Shown: piece by piece, positions 1 through 12,164 of the stretch
Layout: each line of letters starts with the position of its first letter
Position numbering within the stretch: position 1 is the first letter of the stretch
NCBI GenBank assembly: GCA_014529385.2
Contig: CM043944.1
Coordinates: 77,705,884-77,769,883, forward strand
Length of the DNA stretch: 64,000 nt
Reading direction: 5' to 3'
Origin: Adiantum capillus-veneris
Lineage: Eukaryota; Streptophyta; Polypodiopsida; Polypodiales; Pteridaceae
The notes under the pieces: generated by a model
Databases searched by the model: none
What the model saw: the letters and a program-made list of their open reading frames with translations, nothing else
What the model was told of the DNA's origin: nothing
Made by a program: the position numbers and the translations under genes

Positions 1-2340
1 GTGGCTCAGGCTCAGCCACAACCTGTGGTTCCACTCTATCCTGTCCTTGCTCCTCTTGAGCCCTGACATTTTGTCTTGCACGTGAAGGTCCATCTTCTTG
101 GAAGACAAATCTTCTAATCTCCTCAACCCTCTCTGGTTTAGAATGATATTTGGCTTCATTAAAGTGAACATCATTGCTGCGGATAACCTTTCTGGATTCG
201 GGATCCCAAAGTCTGTACCCCATCTCACCAGAATTACCATAGCCTAGAAAGATGCACTTTCTACTCTTTGGCTCAAGTTTGTTCCTAAATTCATTTGGAA
301 CATGAGTATATGCCTCACAGCCAAAGACTCTTAGATGCTTGTATGAGGGCATTTTGCCTGACCATACCATCTCTGGCACTGAATCCTTCTGCAAAACCTT
401 GCTAGGAGATCTATTTATAAGATGAACAGCTGTTGATACAGCTTCAGCCCAAAACCCATTTGGCAGTTGTGCATTAGACAACATACTTCTGACCTTCTCT
501 TGTATGGTCCTATTCATCCTCTCAGCAACACCATTTTGAGGAGGATTGTAAGGAGCAGTAAGTTCACGTTTTATACCTTTTGACTCACAAAAGTCCTGAA
601 AGGCCTTTGAAACATACTCCCCACCATTGTCAGTGCGTAAGCATTTAAGCTTCTTGCCACTTTGATTCTCCACAAGTGTCACAAACGTTTTGAAAACACT
701 AAATGCTTCATCCTTGTGCTTGAGAAAGTAAACCCATACTTTCCTCGAGTAATCATCTATAAATGTCATAGAGTAAGAAGCTCCCCCTAGAGATAGGTTA
801 GGCATAGGTCCACACAAATCACTATGAACAAGTGCCAACTATGTATCTCTTCTACTGCTTCTATGCTTATGTGGCTGCTGTGTTTGCTTACCATACAGAC
901 AATGTTCACAGAATTCAAAATAATTAAATGACAAGCCAGGCAAATAACCAGAACGAGACAAGATTTCCATTCCCTTCTTGGACATATGTCCTAACCGGCT
1001 ATGCCACAAAGAAACGTTCGGCTGCTCGGTTACATTGATTACATTTTTAGAGACATTTGATACATAAATCGTGTAAAGTCCTCCAAACTTTACTCCATGT
1101 GCTACTGTCATGGAACCCTTGGATATCTTCCACATGTTCTGTCCAAAAGTGGTGACGTAGCCAGCATCATCAAGTAAACCTGTGCTGATCAAGCTCTTTG
1201 TAATTGCGGGAACATGTCTCACATTTTTCAGCGTGAAAGAAGAGCCATTCTGAAACTTCAATTGAACATCTCCAACACCTAAGATCTCACATGTTTGCCC
1301 ATTGCCTAGCCGAACATGATCTTTAGTGGTCACATAAGAGGTAAACCACTCCTTGTTTGGAGACACATGAAGTGATGCCCCTGAGTCTATAATCTAGTCA
1401 CTCGGTGCATTTCCATCAGATGCTGTAAGAAGAGCTGAGTCCATTGTATTTTTCAAGAAGTAGATATCTCCTGACACTAGACTGTCATCCTCTACAACAG
1501 TGTTTGTCACATTTATTTCTTGAATCTTCACTGAGGACTTGTTCTTCTCACCATGGTCTTCTGCTTTTTCTTTGCCTTTTTCTGCTTTCCATTCTCTGCA
1601 CTCTCTTTTCATGTGACCCTTCTTGCCACAATGGTAGCATTCTATGTCACTCTTGCCTTTAGCACTGCGGGACTTGCTACGAGATTGATCCCTCTTTCCA
1701 CCTTTGTACTTTTCTTTGGTCCTTCCCCTGACAACTAAGGTTGTTCCTTTGCCTTTGTCCATTGTCTTTATGTTGGTTTCTTCAGTAAGCAGACTGCCTT
1801 CTACACTGCTATGGTCAAACCATCTGGAGGTGCAGAATTACTCAAAGCTGTGCGAAAAGTGTCCCAACTTTCCGGCAATGTGATCAACAGGAACATAGCT
1901 CTAACAGGTTCATCAAACTTGACACCTTGAGCTGACAACTGACTGTAGATGGTGTTGAATTCATTCAGATGATTGGACATAGGGGTCCCTTCTTTCATCT
2001 TCAAGTCAACAAGCTTCTTAAGCTAGTATACCTGTGAAGCTGCACTCTGCTTCTCATAAAGATCACTCAGCTTTGTCCATGCTTGATAAGCCGACATCTC
2101 ATCTGCTACATTGAAGTAAACGCTTTCTACCAAAGTCAGCATAATGGTAGAATGTGCCAATTCATCCATTTCGCTCCATTCATCTTCGTCCATATCTTCT
2201 GGTTTTATCCCCTTGAGCTTTATTGGTTTTATCTGCTTCTTTTGTACCAACACATGCCAAATCTGCTTCTTCCACAATGGGAAATTGGTTCCATCCAGCT
2301 TCTTGATATTGTAAAGAGCAGTGTCCTGTGATCCAGCCAT
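1..2340 (-). pseudogene. copia gag-protease-integrase polyprotein, broken
   Basis: The reading starts at the ATG at 2340. The gag part has the copia N-terminal motif LDGTNFPLW and a CCHC zinc knuckle of the form C-x2-C-x4-H-x4-C (CYHCGKKGHMKREC, around 1600-1640). The protease active site IIDSGAS lies just past a TAG at 1394-1396. A GAG-pre-integrase segment (HSRLGHMSKKG, then CEHCLYGKQ) supplies the integrase zinc ligands. The integrase core then shows the three catalytic acidic positions in HSDLCGP, TDNGGEY and QNGVAER. TAG codons at 2023-2025, 1394-1396 and 839-841 and a one-base shift near 1803 make it non-functional. The frames on either side of each stop resume directly, so these are point lesions rather than large deletions. 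Confidence 0.85.
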
Positions 2341-3414
2341 AGCTACACTTCACAGTAGTTTACTTTCCTAGGAAAAATTCGGCAGAGTTTCCCCTGTAAA
2401 CTAACCTCTGAACCAATATCAACCTGTCAAATGAACCAAGAAAGCTTCAGATTCTGCAAAAATTTCGACAGAGTCTCTTTTGTAAAATGGCTCTGGTGTA
2501 CTCAAAAAACAGCTCAAAAAACCACTGTCTCTCTAACACTGTAAGCTGTGGGTAAACTTGTCCTGCACCTGTACTGTCTCTCATTGTCCTGTCACTGTCC
2601 TGTAAGCATAGACTGCGACAATGCCTCAACGGCAGTAAAGCAAAGATGCAATCCCAACTGTCTAACTCACAGTCAATACATCCTAGCTGCCTATCTAAGG
2701 GTGCTCGAGGGATCGCTCCAAGACCTGTATCACCGAAAGGATCTCAACATTCGAGAATCCTCCAGCTCAATAAAACCTCACTCGACCCTCAACAAAGGCT
2801 GCAATAAATCTGGCAGTACATAGACTTCCCACAAAGTCATACATCCACAAATTTCCCACTGTATGTTGTAATCGTTGCGGCGGTTGTTTGCTGCGTGACT
2901 CACAGCTAGCAAACCCTCAACAAACATACATCATCTCTGACAATACATCCCATGTGGAAGTACCTGCAATGTCCGGATGAAATCTGGAATATCAAGCAGC
3001 AAACACAAGCTACCTAATGAACTGGTGGATGTCGCCTATAGTCTGTGTGTAGGTGCGCCCGTGTCGTATGTGACACGCCTCCAAGAACTGTAAGCCGTCC
3101 TTCATTGTGTAGATAGCCACAAATCAGCACTCTAGAAGTGTAGATATCCTCAGCACTTGCAGTCGTAGGCCGAAACCCCAAATTTGCAGAGTCGGATCTG
3201 CACCCGCCAAGACCACGCAGTCAAAAATGCCTGCGCAAATCTTTGTCGAAGCCGAACGGTGGCCGAGATGACCTTTGAATAAAATTCTGAGAACACCGAG
3301 CCCTTCGGGCTCACCCACAGGAATTGGGGCCGTGTCTTCGCCTGTCGAATCTCACTCCAATCTAAGCAGGTGACTTTGGCTACCTGCAAAATGCTGCCCC
3401 GAGCCTCGATCTGA

Positions 3415-3426
3415 GCTCTGATACCA
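3415..3426 (-). other. primer binding site (initiator tRNA-Met type)
   Basis: The minus strand reads TGGTATCAGAGC two bases after the LTR terminus, the usual copia primer site complementary to the 3' end of initiator tRNA-Met. Confidence 0.85.
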
Positions 3427-3428
3427 GT

Positions 3429-3620
3429 TGAAGGAGTACGAGCGGAAGTGCGACGCGAGAGAGAGTGCGAGAAGAAGAGCACGACGATATGGTGAACTCG
3501 CTCCACTATAATGTGTAGAGCATAGTGAGTTCTTATTAGGTTTTTACAAAAGAATATGTGTACATACCTGGCGGCCCGCCCACTTACCTGGGCGACCACA
3601 TTGGGCTTTATACCCCAACA
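3429..3620 (-). repeat. 192-bp copia LTR
   Basis: On the minus strand it begins TGTTGGGGTATAAAG and ends TACTCCTTCA, so it has TG...CA ends. The primer site lies immediately downstream. A polypurine run AAGGGGGGAG (3621-3630) lies immediately upstream, which is the normal neighbour of a 3' LTR. The same LTR therefore looks like the 3' LTR of one element and the 5' LTR of the next. Confidence 0.8.
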
Positions 3621-3649
3621 CTCCCCCCTTGATCGGAATGAAGGGTGCC

Positions 3650-5519
3650 CATAGTACATTTTGAGACATTTTTCAGCCAGAAATTGTTTGAAGCACATAA
3701 AAACTTCGGACTTCTCTTTAAGCGGATACACCCATGCATGCCTAGAGTAATCATCAATGAAAGTCATGAAGTAAAGGTAATTGCCCAAGGACGGAGTTTG
3801 TATGGGCCCACAAACATCACTATGCACAAGCTACAACCTGCATATGGCCCTTACTTAACCATCCTTTGGAAACTTTGAACGCTGCATCTTACCCAAAATA
3901 CATCCTTCACAAACATGTTTAACAAGTGCTTCAAGAGGTGGCAAAGAAGCAACCATATCAAATTTTTACAAACGTAGCAAACTGGCAAAATTCAGATGAC
4001 TAAAACGTGCATGCCAAAATTTTGCATCTGAAATAGCCTTTGAATCCACAACTGCATTTGCAAAATTCTACCCACACTTGTCATACAAAGTGAGCTTATA
4101 CAGCCCACGGCATAAAATTCTAGATGCAATAATTTCATCACCGAAATTGAGATCGTGTACAACACATCTATCATCCACAAATTTCACAACAAGACCAAGT
4201 CTAGCAAAGTGCAGATACAGACAAAAGATTCTTCTTGATCCTAGGTACATAAAGTGCATTAACAAGTGTGAAAGAACTTCCATTTGTAGTAGTAAGCACA
4301 ATCTTTCCAACTCCTTCAACCGAATAAGAGGCATTATTGGCACAAATAAGTTAAAATCCCATGAGGGACAGACTCAAGAGAGGTGAACAAATCACGATGA
4401 GAGGTAATGTGCTTTGTAGCACCACTGTCAAAATACCACACATGTGAATCTACAGCAATCAAAATGCATGCATCATGGACAACAAGATTATAGGTACACT
4501 CTGCACTAAAATCCCATTATGTATCAACATCAGCATCACAGTCTCCTTTTACAGAAGACTCAACAATAGCTGCATTTGTAGTGAACTAGCATTTGCAGTG
4601 GAACCGCCCTCTTTCTTCTTTGCCTCTTTGGCCTTCAACTTAGGACACTGCTTGATCAAGGGATCATTAGCTTTACAATAATGTTAACACATCTTTTTTT
4701 TGTCCTTATCACCAAAATTTCCAGACAAATTGTTGCCAGCAGAAGCATTAGGAACATGTGATTTTCCACTCGAGGAAGAACGATGAGAAGTGGATGCATT
4801 ATTGTTACCACTTTTTCTTTGAGCAGCGATAAAAACCTATTCAATTGCACACTATCTTGTCCTGTTTTTTTGTGGAAAGTGGCTCTTGTAATAGCAATGT
4901 GCATAGTGCATCAAACTTGAAAACTTCAGGATTTCCTTGGGCCATAAGTCTCCAAGTACTAGCAAAAGGCTGGTAAGAATCTAGTAAGGCATCAAGAACA
5001 GTCTGCACAAGGGAACTGTTTGAAATGACTTCACCTGCGGAAATAAGTTGCTCATTGATATCCTTGACACCAGCAAGGAAAGTGTCCATATCATCTTTCT
5101 CATGCATAATCTTCGACTCCATCTCTTTACGCAACAAAGCAATTTTAGCCTCATTGCGACTTGCATAAAGACCAGCCAAAATATCACAAGCCTATTTTGC
5201 AGATTTTGTTGAACGGATGTGAGGAACAATGGTGCGCTTCACAGACAATGCAATCAATGCATGAGCCTGTGCATCCTTTACATCCCAACGAGATTGTTTT
5301 GCGGTAGGCAAAAACAACTCTAATAGCAGCAATCCTTGCAGCAAGACCTGCCACATCCTCAGAACCAGGACGTACATCAATGCCCTGCATAATATTCTAG
5401 ATGCCCTTTGACACAAGAACATGTTGCATCATGTAAGCCCACATAGGGTAATTGTCCCCATCCAATCTGTCCTCATCAGCAGCAAACATCTTTAACACAA
5501 CTGTGTTGTTGTCATTCAT
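3650..5519 (-). pseudogene. copia gag-protease-integrase, multiply frameshifted
   Basis: The gag starts at the ATG at 5519 (MNDNN) and includes RLDGDNYPMW, the copia gag N-terminal signature. The central gag stretch (5179-4841) is the longest clean frame. Protease DSGATKHIT is readable near 4400-4430 and integrase HSDVCGP near 3820, followed by MTFIDDYSRHAW. Several shifts and stops separate these blocks. The copy at 11007-11805 aligns over the gag half, which supports the reading of the broken regions. Confidence 0.75.
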
Positions 5520-5865
5520 GGTAAATGTTGCACTTGATGTGAAAATTGCTCGAAAAGAGGGGAAACAAAGCAAGAACAACACGTGTTATATAACAAAAAC
5601 CGTAGAAGACTATAAGCGACCTGTTATGCAAAAAATGGCACTGACAAAAAAAATGCACAAAATGACAAAATAGCTTGTGCAGTACTATCTGTAATGGAAA
5701 CGGAGACCGAAATGAGCCCGAAATAGAAATCTGGACAGACTAAGCTTCCAAGCTTTCCTAAAATTTTTGTCGACTTGCGAACACTCACCAAGCTCACAAA
5801 AATCAGAGAAAGTGAGCAGGCATATGCTGGAGCAGCTGGTGACTAAGCTTGGCAGGACACAACCT

Positions 5866-5877
5866 GCTCTAATACCA
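5866..5877 (-). other. primer binding site, one mismatch
   Basis: The minus strand reads TGGTATTAGAGC, one base off the initiator tRNA-Met complement, two bases from the LTR end. The equivalent site in the second copy (12165-12176) is perfect. Confidence 0.75.
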
Positions 5878-5879
5878 AT

Positions 5880-6107
5880 TGTTGGAATTAGGGTTGCAAG
5901 AAAATACACACAACTTGGAGAAGATGAATGAAGCTCAAGGCACACAATAGAGAGAGTTTTACTTAGTGTGCAATGGAAAGATAGGCAGCCCTAGAATGAT
6001 GGGTGTATATACAATGCACGGGGGGAAAAACCTCCTAAAGAGGGAAAAAATGACCCGGCGGTCCTAAGTCTGTTCACACACATCACTACCACATGTACAT
6101 GGTAACA
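5880..6107 (-). repeat. 228-bp copia 5' LTR
   Basis: On the minus strand it starts TGTTACCATGTACATG and ends CCCTAATTCCAACA. It aligns end to end, with scattered substitutions, with the LTR at 12179-12406, and similarity stops sharply at both ends, which fixes the boundaries. Confidence 0.85.
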
Positions 6108-6531
6108 CAGTGAAAGTAGCATAGGAGCCAAGATCCTATTGATCAAAGTGAAACTAGATCCAAAAAACTCCAAGATATTTACAGACTTTAGTGGAGCCAG
6201 TTATTGCAAGCTAAAGGATGAAGTGCAAATAGAAGTTCAAAAAATAGATCCAATAGTTTATCTAGGCAAATGCACAAGCTAGCAAACCATACAGATGGTG
6301 CATGCAATCAGGATCATTCTACATGGATTACAATGGTTAAATTTATAGTTGAGAGCCAGAATTCAAAGATCCAACCATCAACCAATAGAAGCCAATTTAA
6401 TTAAAGAACCACGTCAAAGGCAATATAAAGGTCAAGATGGAGCAGTCTTCAGCTTGATGCTCAGTGTTCGGAAGGAAGATGCTGACAACATAGCCAGCAC
6501 AAAAGCTGAAACTTCTCAATAAGAGCTTGAA
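6108..6531. other. no gene seen
   Basis: A+T-rich sequence between the copia LTR and a degenerate frame. Nothing in it could be assigned. Confidence 0.5.
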
Positions 6532-6867
6532 ATGGAAAAACCAATCAAGATACTGCTAGTCGTGGTGTATTTCTCATATTGTGGAAGAAAATTTGGACAT
6601 TTTTGTAAAGATTGTCCAAGAAATCCAGCCAACAGGGACACGGTAATTGCAAAGCAAAGCATCGAGCAAGCTAAAAATGTGAACCCTGATGTAAATGCAT
6701 CTAAGCTGTCAATTTTGATACAATCAAACAGTCCATCATTACCATTAGAAGCACGAGTAAAAGCATTGCAAGTTCAAAATCAACATAAAGATGCACAAGC
6801 ACTAGAAAAACTTAAAAGTGATCCTTTGAACAATAAATTTTTGTGTGAATTTGGTCAAAGTGCGTAG
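6532..6867 (+). pseudogene. zinc-knuckle-like frame, probably a transposon gag/ORF1 remnant
   Basis: An open frame of 111 residues contains CGRKFGHFCKDCP, which resembles a retroelement CCHC knuckle. The first cysteine pair is incomplete (a phenylalanine sits where the first C is expected) and the C-to-H spacing is one residue too long. The rest is a hydrophilic helix-like stretch rich in K, Q and N. There is no adjoining protease or reverse transcriptase. It could be a LINE ORF1 or gag relic; the family is not recognised. Confidence 0.3.
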
Positions 6868-8409
6868 TTATCATCGAAGGTCAAAAAGAGTGTTGGGTTT
6901 GCAAGTGATTCTAGATCCAGTGCCACAAGTGTGCAATCATTCACAAGCCCAAAGAACACATCAAAGAGAATCATGTTAGAATTATACGGCAACCATAATT
7001 CATATGCACACTTTGTAGACTGAGAAGGAAAATTGTACAAAAAGGATCGACGAGTGTTTGAAAGGCCAACATACCAGCTCATAGAATTATTCCCACTGTG
7101 ATAGATCAAGAATGGTTCATTTCAGAGGAAAGAACTTATTATAGCCCATCCTCTCTAGAGTTAAATGATATTACTTGAGTGAACCCAAAAATCTGTTCAG
7201 AGGCAAACTCTCCCCCCATCGAAGATCAAGCTTTGACGTTGTGACCAAACGAGCATATACTTTGACCAAAACAGTCATAGATATAGATGAGAGTATAAAA
7301 TCTATGATGCTTTGGGTCCTAAAACCACAGAATAGCATATCATAAGAGACCCATGGGATAGACAATATCAAGCCAAAGATGATGCTACCTATAGCTTGAC
7401 TTGGGGAATTACTTGTCATGTCTCATGGAGGGACATAGGAAACTATGTAGAAGGTTTGAAGATGAAAAACACCATTATTGCTACACACATGCCCTTACAG
7501 TCCCAAAAGGTGAGATCAAACAATAGTCAAACAGTCTTGAGCTCTCATCATAGAGAAAGTTTTAATGATCACCCTCACAAGGGGGGAGCTGCAAATCCTA
7601 TAAACTCAACTCTTGTATTGGGAAATGCTACACCAATTAGGAGCCCTAGAGCCTTTAGCCAATAGACCCCTTCAAACAAGAATCCATTAAAAGACCATAT
7701 GGTTGTTGGAAGTTCCCACTTGACCCATACTCCCTTGAGATTTAATGACAAGTTCTAGTATGAAGATCGCCAAGAATATAAGTTTTAGTTGACTTTCACA
7801 AGTCAAAGTCAAAAGCCAATGAATCCCAAGTGTTCAAGAAATTTCATGGGACCGTCTGTGCAAATCTCCCGCCTGCAAAGGCCTAGGAACACTAATTAAA
7901 AATTAGTGAAATGCAAGTAGTATTGCAGATGGAACCTTGGGTGTTGCCTTTGCAATCTAGACCCCTTAGTTAAAGCAACATTGTCAAACCCCTTGGTCAA
8001 ACGTAGCACGAAAACTGCTCAACGAGCAGCCGGCCCTTGGCCTTTGTCCGTGAACCCCCTTGGGTTTGCCCGTGGCATGTCCTTACTTTTGCAGCTGAAA
8101 GATTTCCACTACCCCTTGGCAGTTTGTGGACTTCTTTCCTTGAAAATGCAAGCATTAAGGTTCCAAGAATGGACCATGGCAAGACCCTTGCTTGTCCATT
8201 ATAACTAATAGGTACTCAACTGGATAGAAGTGTTCGATCTTGAAATCAATCACTGATGGACTACAAACAGATGGCTCGTAGTCATGCCAAAATAGGTGGT
8301 AAGTGATGGCTCTTAGCCCTTCCTGTTGGCTCGTAGCCCTTCCTGTTACCGGATTATCATATAATTATTTTAATAAAATCGTGTCTAGTTTCACCTTTCT
8401 CGCATAGAA

Positions 8410-8411
<2 letters not shown>
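6868..8411. other. unassigned sequence
   Basis: Short open stretches on both strands show no recognisable motif. A 20-bp direct repeat (GGCTCGTAGCCCTTCCTGTT type) occurs twice near 8305-8350. Otherwise nothing was identified. Confidence 0.4.

Positions 8412-8443
<32 letters not shown>
8412..8443. repeat. (GA)n microsatellite
   Basis: Uninterrupted AG dinucleotides, about 16 units. Confidence 0.95.
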
Positions 8444-8446
<3 letters not shown>

Positions 8447-10390
8447 TTGGGCTCAGGAAATCCCCTTATTCTTATGTGTTGTATTCCATGTTCAAATGCT
8501 TGAGTGCAAACCGTGCCTGTGTCATAGATTATCCTATAAGCGTACATCAGTGTAATTGTACCATGCCCTCGTAGAGAGAGGTTCCAAAAGCCACATCTTG
8601 ATCCACTTACCTTGTAGGTGAGCGTGAGTGTAAGAGGGTGCGATGTATGGCACGTTGCCTGTGAATAAACATACAAATAAAATGTCTAAAAACAACAACA
8701 ATTGAGCTCGTCTTGGACAAAGTGGCTAGTGCTATAGCGGAAGCGTATGCAATGATGGGTGTTGTAGGTCCATCATACTAGTAGGCCATGTAGACATAGC
8801 AAAAAATAGAATGATAAGCCCTTGGCTTCAGTTACAGACTCAACCTTGTGAGCTGTTGGTATACGTGCCGTGCGCCATTACACTAGCATGGATGCATCAC
8901 ATTGCACCGTTGCGTAAACTATGAGCTAATATCCACATAGTGCCAAAGATGTGTGCCATTAGCATTCATCTGAAGTCAATCGATAATACTATTGCACATA
9001 AGAGAAGCCGAGCTTCACATGAAGGCAGGCAAAGCACTTTTCTTTGTACAATTGCTTTGTATGGAGTCTGCCCAAGCACTTTGCTTTGCACAGCAGAGAG
9101 ATCTTTTCCAAAATGAAAAGTAAAATATTGACAAAAACAAATATAACTTGAAATTGACTAACCTTGTCGCCCACCTGTGGGCAGGTTTTGGGTAGTGCGA
9201 TCGAATCCGGCTCATAGTCATATATGCAAATAACTTGAGAGCTATTGGATGTCCTGCATATGCCTTCTTCGCTTGGTTTAATATGATGTCTATTGAGAGA
9301 ACATGCAAAGACTCCCAAGTGTATATGCTGATACCATATTCCAAACGTCGAAATCTGCTATGTCGTAGGTCTTAAAGGGAAGCCTTGCTCCCGAGAAGTC
9401 TATTAATAAGATGAGACAAAACTAATACTAAATGCTCATCGCAAACAAGTACGCTTTGTGACACATGTGTCCAAGTAGAGAAGATCGACCGTGTCAAAAG
9501 TTCATAGAGAATCGGCCTTGCCGAATCGTGCACTGTATTGAGAAACGTGAGATTGCCCAGTATTGATAGAGATAGAAACTACAAGTTAGCTATCCAGTGT
9601 CACCTATTGCCAAACTCTGCTTGATTAAAGCAACATAGTTGGCATTCCAGAAAGTCTTGTGCTGCCCAATATTACTAGCAGATACCATATAGCTGGAATG
9701 TACCATATTAACCAGTTTTGGCGGTCGGCTTCTTAGAATGAAACCAATGATCGCCCTTGCCGCTTACCTCTGTCGTATCTCTATTTGAGCCTTTGTTGCT
9801 CCCTCGGTCAAAGTACGATAATGCCCAACTGAAGTGAACGTAATGCATTGACCATGGTCATAGTTGAGTTGTAGATAAGCTCTCTGGGTACCATGACAAT
9901 GAGCACCCTAATTATATGAGCTTGCAGGACAAGCTGATACGTAAAGCTATGAAAACCACAAGAACAGGAAAACTCAAACCTTATTGGTCCTGGTCGTTGC
10001 TATAGTTATAAGGGGTCGCAAAAGCATCTTTCATGCATGGGCATGATGTTGGATGATCATCATGCAATGCGTAGTGTTAACATGTGTTTGATACTCAATT
10101 GCTTATCTTACCATTGTCGAGATGTTCCTTTTGCACCACGAGTGCATGCGGGCTTAAAGGCCGTCACAATCTGTGTTTGATTTCGTGCATGAGTTGAGAC
10201 ATAACTTAAAAATGTATACACACCCTGTGTAAGTACTGCATGCAAAAGGTAATGATGGTCTGCAGAGTATGAAGATGAAGTCTCAAGATGGATCGGGGGC
10301 AATAGTGATGCTTCAAACGCTCACAAATGGATTTTTGCCCGGCACTCCGCATGGAGTGTGCCTCTTAGCAGGGGAGGGTGCCCAAAATTG
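8444..10390. other. unassigned sequence
   Basis: About 2 kb with no recognisable coding region, LTR or terminal repeat on either strand. Confidence 0.4.
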
Positions 10391-10399
10391 GATGCCCTA

Positions 10400-10762
10400 A
10401 TAAAAAAATAATTTAAAAAAATATGGCAACTTACTATGAGCGATGGTGGCCAACTGCACAGGAGTCACGAAGGAAGTCTTGCCCATTGCGGTGCTCGCCC
10501 CAGCTGCGGCCCTGTGTCGGGAGTTGGTGATCTCCGCCTTGCGCTCCCATTGAGTCCGCCTGCGCGAGCGGTTTGGTGGAGGTTGAGCTTTGCTTCCTCC
10601 CCGCCACAAGCGGCCTTACCCACGAGACTTCCTCGGCCAGTAGTCTTTTCCCGCCTGTCAAGCGGTCCCTCTCACACAAGTACCCTTCCTTGATACAAGG
10701 GGCCATGCTCGCCCTGCATCATGGAGAAGAAGGTCTCCTCAAGGAGCTTTCCCACGGTTCTC

Positions 10763-10796
<34 letters not shown>

Positions 10797-10872
10797 AAGA
10801 CCATGCATGCCTCATGCAACTGATCTCCTTCCCCTCTCCTCCATGGCTCCTCCTCTCTGAGCTCTGATACCA
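10400..10872 (-). mobile_element. internal region next to a small LTR; possible TRIM-like element
   Basis: A perfect initiator-tRNA-type primer site on the minus strand (10872-10861) is followed by sequence containing a (TC)n tract (10765-10794) and G+C-rich open stretches with no gag or pol similarity. A small LTR element with non-coding or captured internal DNA would look like this. The far LTR was not found, so the extent is uncertain. Confidence 0.35.
10861..10872 (-). other. primer binding site
   Basis: The minus strand reads TGGTATCAGAGC one base beyond the end of the 123-bp LTR-like segment. Confidence 0.7.
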
Positions 10873-10873
10873 A

Positions 10874-10996
10874 TGTAAAGCCCTAGGATCGCCTGCCTTG
10901 ATCCTCCGCCCAACCTCCCTTTATAGGCCTTTCCCCTAGGATCCCGTGTCCATTAGCAGCCGGTCCTTGACCTCCAGGGTGGCCCTTGGCCTGACA
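10874..10996 (-). repeat. 123-bp LTR-like segment
   Basis: On the minus strand it runs from TGTCAGGCCAAGG to CTAGGGCTTTACA, giving TG...CA ends. It contains a TATA-like CCTATAAAGG near 10918-10930 and lies directly before the primer site. Its outer end abuts the copia gag fragment at 10997, so it marks an insertion into that copia copy. Confidence 0.5.
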
Positions 10997-11006
10997 GACG
11001 AAGTGT

Positions 11007-11805
11007 GGCCAGCAGAAGCATTGGGAATAGAAGTTTTGCCACTCAAAGCAGAACCATAAGAAGTGGCTGCATTGTTGTTACCACCCTTTCTTTGAGAATC
11101 AATAAAAGCCTGCTCAACTGCACGTTGTCTAGTGCTGTTTTTTCTTGAAAGTGACTCTTGCAACAGCAATGTGCATAATGCATCAAACTTGGCAACTTTA
11201 GGATCTCCTTATGTCATAAGTCTCCAAGTACTAGCAAAAGTCTGGTAGGAATCTAGTAAGGCCTCAAGAACAGTCTGCACAAGGGAACTGTTTGAAATGA
11301 CTTCACCTGCAGAAATAAGTTGCTCATTGATATCCTTGACACCAGCAAGGAAAGTTTCCATATCATCTTCCTCATGCATAATCTTTGACTCCAGCTCTTT
11401 ACGCAGCAAAGCAATTTTAGCCTCATTGCGACTTGCATAAAGACCAGCCAAAATATCCCAAGCCTGTTTTGCTGATTTTGCTGAACGAATGTGAGGAACA
11501 ATGGTGCGCTTTACAGACAATGCAATCAATGCATGAGCCTGCGCATCCTTTACATCCCAACAAGATTTTTTTGTCGTAGGCAAAACAACTCTAATAGCAG
11601 CCATCCTTGCAGCAAGACCTGCCACATCCTCAACATCGCCTGCATCCTCAGAACCAGGACGTACATCAATGCCCTGCACAATATTCTATACGTCCTTTGA
11701 CACAAGAACACGGTGCATCATGTAAGCCCACATAGGGTAATTGTCCCCATCCAATCTGTCCTCAACAGCAAACATCTTGAACACATCTATGTTGTTGTCA
11801 GCCAT
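11007..11805 (-). pseudogene. copia gag fragment
   Basis: The reading begins at the ATG at 11805 (MADNN). It has the same RLDGDNYPMW signature as the first copy, then a stop near 11680 and a long open stretch (11679-11209) spanning the UBN2-type gag region. A further shift precedes the segment down to about 11007, where similarity ends at the inserted LTR. No zinc knuckle, protease or pol remains. Confidence 0.75.
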
Positions 11806-12164
11806 GGTAAATGTTGCACCTGATGTGAAAACTGCCCAAAAAGAGGACAAACAAAGTGGGAACAAGACGTGTTATATAGCACAAACTGTAGAAGACTGTA
11901 AGGCACCTGTTATGCAGAAAACGACACTGATAAAAATTCTACACAAAATGACGAAATAGCCTGTGCAATACTACTTGTAGTGGAAACGGAGGCCGAATAG
12001 AGCCCAAAGCAAAAATCTGAGCTGCAAATCAAAAATCTGAGTTGCAAAAATCTCTCCAAAATTTTTGCCGACCTGCGAACGCTCGCCAAAGCTCACTGAA
12101 ATCGAAGAAAATGAGCAGGCGTGTGCTGGAGCTACTGGCAACTAAGCCCGAGAGTACGCAACTT

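Larger units (their letters stand above)
1..3620 (-). mobile_element. Ty1/copia retrotransposon, 5' LTR to integrase, decayed, continues past window start
   Basis: Read on the minus strand, the order is LTR (3620-3429), initiator-Met-type primer site (3426-3415), about 1.07 kb of leader, gag, protease and integrase, running off the window at base 1. Protease before integrase before (expected) reverse transcriptase is the copia order. Gag and pol share one frame apart from a single-base shift near 1803. Three in-frame TAG codons (about 2023, 1394 and 839) interrupt it. Reverse transcriptase, RNase H and the 3' LTR lie outside the window, so its age cannot be estimated from LTR divergence. Confidence 0.85.
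3621..6107 (-). mobile_element. Ty1/copia retrotransposon (family with 228-bp LTR), truncated and decayed
   Basis: The minus-strand order is 5' LTR (6107-5880), primer site (5877-5866), gag, protease and the start of integrase. Around 3650 the integrase stops matching, and a polypurine tract of the neighbouring element follows. The LTR, primer site and gag closely resemble a second copy at 10997-12406. No 3' LTR of this family is present, so the element lost its RT-RNase H half. Confidence 0.8.

Noticed and set aside
3150-3827. 225-residue open frame as an intact integrase
   Set aside because: Only its first 60 or so residues are integrase; the rest runs through the polypurine tract, LTR and leader of another element.
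9328-9340. GCTGATACCATA, similar to the reverse of a retrotransposon primer site
   Set aside because: Only a partial match, and there is no adjoining TG...CA LTR or coding remnant.
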